Both the position numbers and the translations under genes were made by a program. From assembly GCF_037392515.1 (NCBI RefSeq), contig NC_090288.1:7247501-7311500 (forward strand): DNA of 64,000 nt, read 5' to 3'. The notes under the pieces are model-generated. The model searched no databases, was not told where the DNA came from, and saw only the letters and a list, made by a program, of their open reading frames with translations. The DNA is from Haliotis asinina (Eukaryota; Mollusca; Gastropoda; Lepetellida; Haliotidae). This document shows, in pieces, positions 57,746 through 64,000 of the stretch (the first letter of the stretch is position 1; every line of letters starts with the position of its first letter).

Positions 57746-58956
57746 TTGTTTCATAATTTGTTACATTTGAGGTGTCTTGTGGAATGCCATCATGACGACC
57801 AAACATGCAATTTTTGTGCTGGCTTCACCCCACAGACCAGAAAATCCCATCGTGCAGATTTTCTTTTTAACTCAAACCTGGTTAAGGGGGACATCTGGGC
57901 ACAGGTTGCTAGGGACCCCTCCCCTTCTCCTATTTCTGTTCCCCTTGCATCACCCTCTGTTTCGCAAGCACCGTTAATGTAAATAGACACAATTAACGCC
58001 TTGTTTTAACAGCAAATGTCATCAGTCCAAACGATGATTGATTCGGCGCTGTCTGGCTTCCGCAAGGAGGTGGATGCCCGGTCAACATCGGGAGGACATG
58101 TTGGTTCGCTTAAGGGAGGCCGCGGCCCAGACTTAGGTCTGGAGAATGCTCCAGGGCAGTCGTCCAGTGGCTCGGCCACATTGACGGCCTTGCCCAGGCC
58201 AGTGGGCAGGCAGCTTGGCTCTGTGCTATCCCTGGGCTTTCGGGAAATCCTCCATTGGGGGCTCTTCTCAGGTGCCCAGGTGACCTACTTTGGGCTCCGG
58301 CAGGGGCGAGTCAAGCGTCTTGGCCCTCCTCAGTCCCTCAGTTCCTTCGTGCTCGGCTTCGGTTGCGCCCTCGGCAAGATCACTGTACGGTGAGAGTTCC
58401 CTGTCCAAGCAGAGTGACGAGGTGGACATGGAGGAGGAGGGGATCAGGGAGGAGTGTAAGACGGAGGTCCCGTCCTCATTTGGCTTGTCGCTGAGGCAGG
58501 TGCGTGCCTCAGGTTGCTATTCCTGTCGCCGAGCCTGACCCCGAGCCTGACCCCTTTGAGTTTCGGCTCCCTGGGGAGGCGTTTGCGCCTACTAAGGTCG
58601 CTGAGGCTCGTTTACGCATGCTTCCGTCACTGGTCAGGGAGATTGTGAATCCTCTCCTGTCTGGGACCCGTTCGCGCTTCGATCTCTTTGAGATCAGCCG
58701 TCGGTACCAGCTGGACGACAATTCGCTTTTTGAGTCGCCAGTGGTGGACGAGTGCGTTTATGCCTCGGTCACTGTGGTGGGGTCCTCCTCCTCTTCCTTT
58801 GCTTCGGCCAGGCAGGGCCGGCGACTGCCTCCCTTCTTCACAGCCGCTCCAGCGCTGAGGTCCGCCTATCGTTCCTCCGAAGAAATGTGTAGGTGTGCGG
58901 CCCAGCAGCTGAGAGTTGCAGTGCATTCAGCATACCTGCCTTGCACAGTCAGCTGA
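57746..58956 (+). pseudogene. ORF1 (gag-like) remnant of the DIRS-like element
   Basis: An N-terminal Cys/His cluster (LRCLVECHHDDQTCNFCAGF) is followed by a Pro/Ser/acidic region and a stretch with LPSLVREIVNPLLSG. The position upstream of the reverse transcriptase fits ORF1. The same Cys/His cluster is present in the intron 2 remnant. Broken. Confidence 0.65.
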
Positions 58957-59532
58957 TGGACCAGGGGAGCACTGTCGACGACTCTCTGTTGGCAGTGTTG
59001 GGCAGGCAGCTCACTGACGTTCATTCTCATCTGGCATGAGACAGCATTAGGTGTTGTGCCAGCCAGATGATGGGTGCCATCATGGGTCTGCACCAGCTAT
59101 GGTTGTCCATAGCCCGGTATTCACCCACTACTCAACAAGCACTCCTGACATTGCCCTACACATTGGGGTTCTCCCTCTTCCCTAGGGCTTTGCAGGTTGT
59201 GCGGGAGGCCGCGGCGGCCCGATAGCACCTTCAAGGACTCTAAGCCCTTGTTGGATCAACCATCCACGTCTCGACAATGTCCTGTTACTCTTGCTTTGGC
59301 TTACCCTTCGGTGCCGGTGAAGGAAGGTGCTAAGTGGGCTGCCCTGCTTCTGCACGAAAGAAGCAAGGGCAAAGGTCCAGCGTTGCTGCAGCAACAGTAG
59401 CCTTTTTTGGGCAAAAGGAAGCATGCCCCGGCTTCCCGTTAAACATTTGCCTAGAGCCCTTGGTGTCCCTCGCACAAGCAGGCAGAGAACTGCCGACTGT
59501 GGGGGTACATAGCTTGCCGCCTACAGGAACCT

Positions 59533-60080
59533 ATGGCAGAAGGCAGTCACTATTCCTTCTGGAATGGCAGGCAGCCACTTCAAAGGGATGGCCATATGCC
59601 ACAGTGGAAGCGAGACCCTCCACACTTCTCAGGGATTCGGCACACGCATGTGCCATTCTCCCGGGAAAAAGCAGAGGTCCTCCATGCCGAGGTCCAGTCG
59701 TTACTGGACAAGGCTGCCATCGAGGTGGTTCCGGAAGGTCAACAAGAAGACGGGTTTTATTCCACATACTTCCTTGTGACCAAGAAGGACGGAGGGTTCA
59801 GACCTATCTTGAATCTCAAGGGTCTGAACAAGCTCATAGAGGTTCCATCCTTTAGGATGGGGACACTGCGGTCAGTGATCTCTTCTGTGGAGACAGGGGA
59901 TTGGCTCACGTCAATCGATCTCAAGGACGCTTACCTCCATGTTCCGATACACTCTGAGTTCAAGAAATACCTTCGGTTTTCGTTCGACGGGAAGTGTTAT
60001 CAGTTTCGGGTTCTACCCTTTGGTATCTCCACAGCACCGAGGGTGTTCACCAAACATATGTTGATTCCGGCTCAGCTAGC
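59533..60080 (+). pseudogene. Reverse transcriptase remnant (DIRS type)
   Basis: Recognised by STYFLVTKKDGGFRPILNLK, WLTSIDLKDAYLHVPIHSEF and YQFRVLPFGISTAPRVFTK, which are typical of DIRS/Ty3-like reverse transcriptases. The element is broken. Confidence 0.9.
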
Positions 60081-60084
60081 CAGG

Positions 60085-60640
60085 TCACAGTGTCTCCGTC
60101 CCTCCTTCAGGAGGCGTGGCAGTTTCTGCTGTGGTGCGACCAGTTCGACATTCGGGTACTCCCCGTTTATCTCCCGGGCATAGACAATGTCCGCGCGGAT
60201 GCGCTATCGAGACGTATACAAGCCCCACACGAGTGGGTGCTGCATCGGGGATATTCGGGATTATGTCCCAGGTAGATCTGTTTGCCTCTGGGGCGACGAA
60301 TCAGATTCCTGTGTTTTGCTCAAGGATACCGGATCCGAGAGTGATAGCCAACGACGCCTTTCTGCTCGATTGGACAGACAGTGCTGTGGGCGTTCCCACC
60401 AGTTCCTCTGATCTCACGAGTCCTCTCGCAGCTGACCGCACAACCGGCTTGGCTACTTGTGCTTCTGGCACCGCTTTGGTCGGCTCAAATCTGGTTTCCG
60501 GTAATTCTCAGGTTTCTGGCTCAGCCTCCTGTTCTATTACCCATTCGACCGGACTTACTATCCCAGAACGGAGCGCCACACCCCAATCCCAGGATTCAGT
60601 GGGTGGCTGGGCCGCTGTCCGGAATCGCCTCCATGTGAGA
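60085..60640 (+). pseudogene. RNase H-type region remnant of the DIRS-like element
   Basis: LPVYLPGIDNVRADALSR is the conserved C-terminal RNase H motif; a region with FPPVPLISRVLSQL and LVLLAPLWSAQIWFP follows, as in other DIRS/Ty3-like polyproteins. Broken. Confidence 0.75.
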
Positions 60641-60656
60641 GGAATTCCTGCATCAG

Positions 60657-61540
60657 TTGCAGACAATTCTGGCTTCGCGGAGGGATTCGACAAACGTTCA
60701 ATATGAGGATAGATGGGCCTGTTATGCGCGCTGGTGTGTCGACAGGGGGATTCTCGATCCCTTTTCTGCAGATCTAGTATCTGTGTTGGAGTTTTTACAA
60801 TCAAAACTGGAAGCCGGTCTGGCCGCTTCTACAGTTAGAGGTTACTCCATGGCAATCTCTGCCTTCCACATTCCTGTCAATGGTGCATTATTGGGGCAGC
60901 GCTTCCTTGCAGGCGTGGACAGAATCCGTCCGTGTGTCCAGCGGATTAGTCCCCCGTGGGACTTGCCAGTCGTTCTTGACTGGCTGTCCGGTCCTCTTTT
61001 TCACAATCTGTCGGCTCTGTCCCTCCAGCTGTTGACATGGAAGACTGCTTTTCTTGTGGCGGTAACTTCTGGCAGGCGGGTAGGCAACATACATGCTATG
61101 TCCGCCAACCCTGAATTAATGGTGTTTCACAAAGACAGAGTGAGCATTCGATTGCCAGATACTTACCGTCCTAAGTGAGATAGCACCTTTCACGTCACGG
61201 CGCCTATTGAGCTTCCTGCTTTCACGCAGCCTTCGCCGCCCGGTACCTCTCTTCGACGTGCTCACGTCTTAGATGTCCATAAGACCCTTAAGGCTTATAT
61301 CAAATGAACAAAAGACATTAGGAAGAATGATCAATTGTTCTGCTGTTATGGTAGTGGCAAGGCTGGCCTTCCGGCAAACAAGCAGACCATATCTAGGTGG
61401 CTTGTCTCTGCCATTTGTATGGGATACACCTCAAAAGGTCGTACGCCTCCTAAGGCATATGCGTCTGCCTTGCCCATTGAGATCTGCTCTGCGTCTATTT
61501 GGAGCCGACCGAGCACATTCATCCGTCATTACCAATTAGA
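60657..61540 (+). pseudogene. Tyrosine recombinase remnant of the DIRS-like element
   Basis: SAM-like N-terminal part (SVLEFLQSKLEAGLAASTVR, YSMAISAFHIPV), then LTWKTAFLVAVTSGRRVGNI with the first catalytic Arg context (T-S-G-R-R). This domain replaces an integrase and separates DIRS elements from LTR types. Broken. Confidence 0.85.
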
Positions 61541-61588
61541 CTGTCAAGCGAGCGTGCTCGGTTTGGCCAGTCGGTTCTCACCAGTGGG

Positions 61589-61627
61589 CAGGGCACGAGT
61601 GCCCTAGCCGATTGAGCTACCCTTGCA
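61589..61627 (-). other. tRNA-like A-box fragment inside the DIRS-like element
   Basis: The minus strand reads GGGTAGCTCAATCGGCTAGG then GCACTCGTGCCC, matching the 5' half of a tRNA (A-box TAGCTCAATCGG). No 3' half or B-box follows, so it is not a tRNA gene; a truncated SINE scrap is likely. Confidence 0.4.
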
Positions 61628-62370
61628 TTTGACGAACGATCATTTGACATTGTAGCTGCAACAAGTAGACTGGTGGTGGTGTCTTACTGTATACTTTCCA
61701 TCTTTTATCCCGGTAGTGGGCTCTATTATGGTGGTGGTATTTTTTGCTTTACTGGTCTAGACTGTCTGAGTCCTTCCCTAGCACCCTGGCTAGTGTATGA
61801 GAATGGACCTTGATATATCGGTCGCCTGTCTCGGCTCCTGTTTTTTTGAGAAAAAAAAAGGGGGGGGACGGGACAATTTTTTAGGCACCCTACGACTTTC
61901 TCGTAGAATGGTAGGGTTAGACCATGTAATAGCCTGGCCCTGGTCCGCACCCCCGCCGCAAGGCACAGAAGGTCACGTGACCAGGTAAGTTTGAGTCCTT
62001 GTTACTTTCAATTCGTAATAAAGGTTATCATCTTATGTCAGGTTTATGAGCAGACAGAATGCCTCTACAGGTTTGTTCGATACTTGTCCTCCTTGGTGTA
62101 CGGCCACCCACCTTCCCACATTCTGTCTGTATTGCTTACAGAACGGAAGTGTTTTGCTTTAGGCTATAGGCTGAAGAGTTACCTGCTCTTGGCTGTCACG
62201 GGGCCAGGGGCCCTGTAGGGGTGGTCTCACAAGACAAAAACGATGTTTTTTGTTTTGTATATATTTTATTGAAAAAATATAGTTACAACTGTCGCAAGAA
62301 CATTTAAATGCTTATAAGTACCCCAAGGAGGACTCTATTCAAAGAATCTGCAACCTCTACAGGTTTGTTC

Positions 62371-63595
62371 GAATTTTTACAGTCTTGGTTAGAGAACAGT
62401 TTAGCCTCATCCACTATCCTAGGCTATTCCACAGCTATTTCAGCATTTTATATTCCTGTCGACGGTGCTTTCTTGGGGCAGCACTTTCTAGTAGGTGTGG
62501 ATAGGATTAGTCCACCATGGACATGTCAGTTGTTCTTGACTGACTGTCCGGTCCTCTTTTTCACAAGCTATCGTCTCTTTCTCTCCAGGTGTTAACTTGG
62601 AAGGCTGCCTTTCTTGTGGTGGTAATGTCTGACAGGCGGATAGGCAACATTCATGCAATATCAGTGGATCCTGCTCTGACTGTCTTTCACGAAGACAGGG
62701 TCAGTGTTAGACGGACGGATTCTTACCATACTAAAATCGCAGGCACTGTTTATGTTACAGCACCTATCGACCTACCTACGCTCATGCAACCTCCCCTGTC
62801 TGGTACCTCTCTTCGACGAGCTCACAACTTAGATATCCGCTGATATCCGGAAAGATAAAGAGTTGTTATGCTGTTATGGAGGAGGGAGAGCTGGTCTGCC
62901 GGCATACAAGCAAACCATTTCTTGGTGGCTTATCTCTGCCATTGCTATTTGGAGCCGGCCGAGTATGTTCATTCGACACTACCAGTTGGACAAACACTCG
63001 TGGGAGTGTGCTCAGTTTGGCCAAACAGTCCTCACCGGTGGGCCGTGCTGTGCAACCCCCCAGCCCCCTCCTGATCAGCGGTCTCGGTGATTGGGCAAGT
63101 GTATTTCTCTCTCTCGCAGCTTCGGCAGTGTTTGAGAATGCGTGATGGGTACATGTTAGCAGACAGAATGCCTCTCCCGACTCATATAGCGTAATACAGA
63201 CTCCCAACGAATGTATGTACCCCAAGGAGGACTTCTTCTGAAAAAGAATTATACAAATGTGTCTTGATTTCTTTGAAGAATGTCCTCCTTGGGGTATGGC
63301 CACCCACCTCCTCACATTCTGTCTGACTAGTTCAGCATGAAAAGTGAGGCATGAGGTAGATAGCGAGAGTTACCTGCTCTTGGCTGTTGGGGGCCCAGGA
63401 AGGGACCCTGTATGGGCCCTGTATGGGTGGTCTCACAAGAGAAAAACAAGGGTTTTTTTGTGAAATATTTATTGAAATGTTGTTACAACTGTCATGGGCA
63501 TTTAAAATGGACATTTTGATGCTATATATGTACCCCAAGGAGGACTTTCTTCAAAGAATTCATAACCTCTACAGGTTTGTATAAATGTTTAATCA
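62371..63595 (+). mobile_element. Second fossil DIRS-like fragment, joined tail to coding
   Basis: Directly after the terminal repeat of the first element comes a related tyrosine recombinase region (about 62371-63100, with FLQSWLENSLASSTILGYST and TWKAAFLVVVMSDRRIGNI) and its own terminal repeat (about 63150-63595, with TACCCCAAGGAGGACTT twice). It is a broken fragment from a separate copy of the family. Confidence 0.8.
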
Positions 63596-64000
63596 TTCAA
63601 AATGGTCATCGCATTTGTCTGTTTTTGGCTATACTGTTGATTCATTATTGTTATCATGATATTGTGCCATCTTGTCAGATAACAATGCCAATATACTCAT
63701 AGTTCCACAGATATCGCCACCTTGCTAGGAACATATAAAACTTACCTTTGCAGATGTTTCTTGGATGAGATCAGTGATATCAGTAAGGTCACAATGGTTT
63801 TAATTCACAGATATTATTATGTGTTTGTTAATGTGACAAGATTTTTAAAGAGGTGTGGTTGTATGGAAACCTTATCACAAGCTTTCAGAATGTTTTAAGA
63901 AATTATTTTGAGATGGTTCAAGTTAAATCAGGTCTTAGCAGATACTGTGATACTGTTTTCATGGTCCAAATACCTCTCTCCATCCATACTCCCTTAAAGC
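63596..64000. other. Unassigned right edge
   Basis: AT-rich sequence after the DIRS-like fragment; no exon, RNA gene or known repeat recognised. Confidence 0.6.

Larger units (their letters stand above)
57025..62370 (+). mobile_element. Fossil DIRS-like tyrosine-recombinase retroelement
   Basis: Inverted terminal repeats (left about 57025-57150 with GTCTTGTGAGACCACC; right about 62150-62345 with GGTGGTCTCACAAGAC) flank, in order, an ORF1-like region, reverse transcriptase, an RNase H-type region and a tyrosine recombinase. No integrase or protease was seen. This order fits DIRS1-type elements. It is broken in many places (more than five by eye) and lacks internal parts. Coding remnants still look protein-like, so it is of moderate rather than great age. 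Base composition is GC-richer than the host flanks. Confidence 0.88.

Noticed and set aside
61589-61627. tRNA gene
   Set aside because: Only an A-box-bearing half is present, with no anticodon arm, B-box or acceptor pairing.

Overview
The window looks like nuclear DNA of a gastropod mollusc, most likely an abalone (Haliotis) or a close relative. It is AT-rich, its genes have many small exons and GT-AG introns, the proteins resemble metazoan orthologues, and it carries many copies of two short repeats ending in CACTCACT, of the kind I associate with abalone DNA. The species call is inference.

Layout. 1-12945 (+): the last eight recognisable coding exons of a MAGI-type scaffold gene (PDZ4, linker, PDZ5, short C-terminus), followed by a long 3' UTR with poly(A) signals as far as about 15.87 kb. 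17418-28159 (-): a complete CFAP100 (CCDC37/MIA1) gene, 15 coding exons and 591 codons, tail-to-tail with MAGI, with an RFX X-box-like motif behind its first exon. 31668-34462 (+): a complete three-exon SPEC3/Stum membrane protein gene, 194 codons. 38152-55949 (+): a PTPDC1-type dual-specificity phosphatase, 13 coding exons and 529 codons. 57.0-63.6 kb: fossil DIRS-like tyrosine-recombinase retroelements with inverted terminal repeats. All splice phases were checked by hand, and each of the three complete genes sums to a multiple of three.

CFAP100 belongs to the inner dynein arm modifier complex of motile cilia. Sea urchin Spec3 was described as a ciliogenesis-associated product. Human PTPDC1 is linked to cilium length. 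The three middle genes may therefore form a loose cilium neighbourhood, and CFAP100 and PTPDC1 both have X-box-like sites upstream. MAGI is a junctional or synaptic scaffold and is probably a neighbour by chance.

The strangest region is PTPDC1 intron 11 (49537-55015). It is filled with roughly 65 copies of a 62-bp unit made from the last 51 nt of coding exon 11 plus the first 11 nt of its intron, so many copies carry an intact splice donor and end in AG. In the middle of the array sits an inverted, almost identical ~0.8-kb copy of the gene's terminal exon with its acceptor and 3' UTR. Other repeats include many SINEs, several TIR/foldback elements (two inserted inside SINEs), a 64-bp minisatellite, a 214-bp AC tract and a GC-AG intron.
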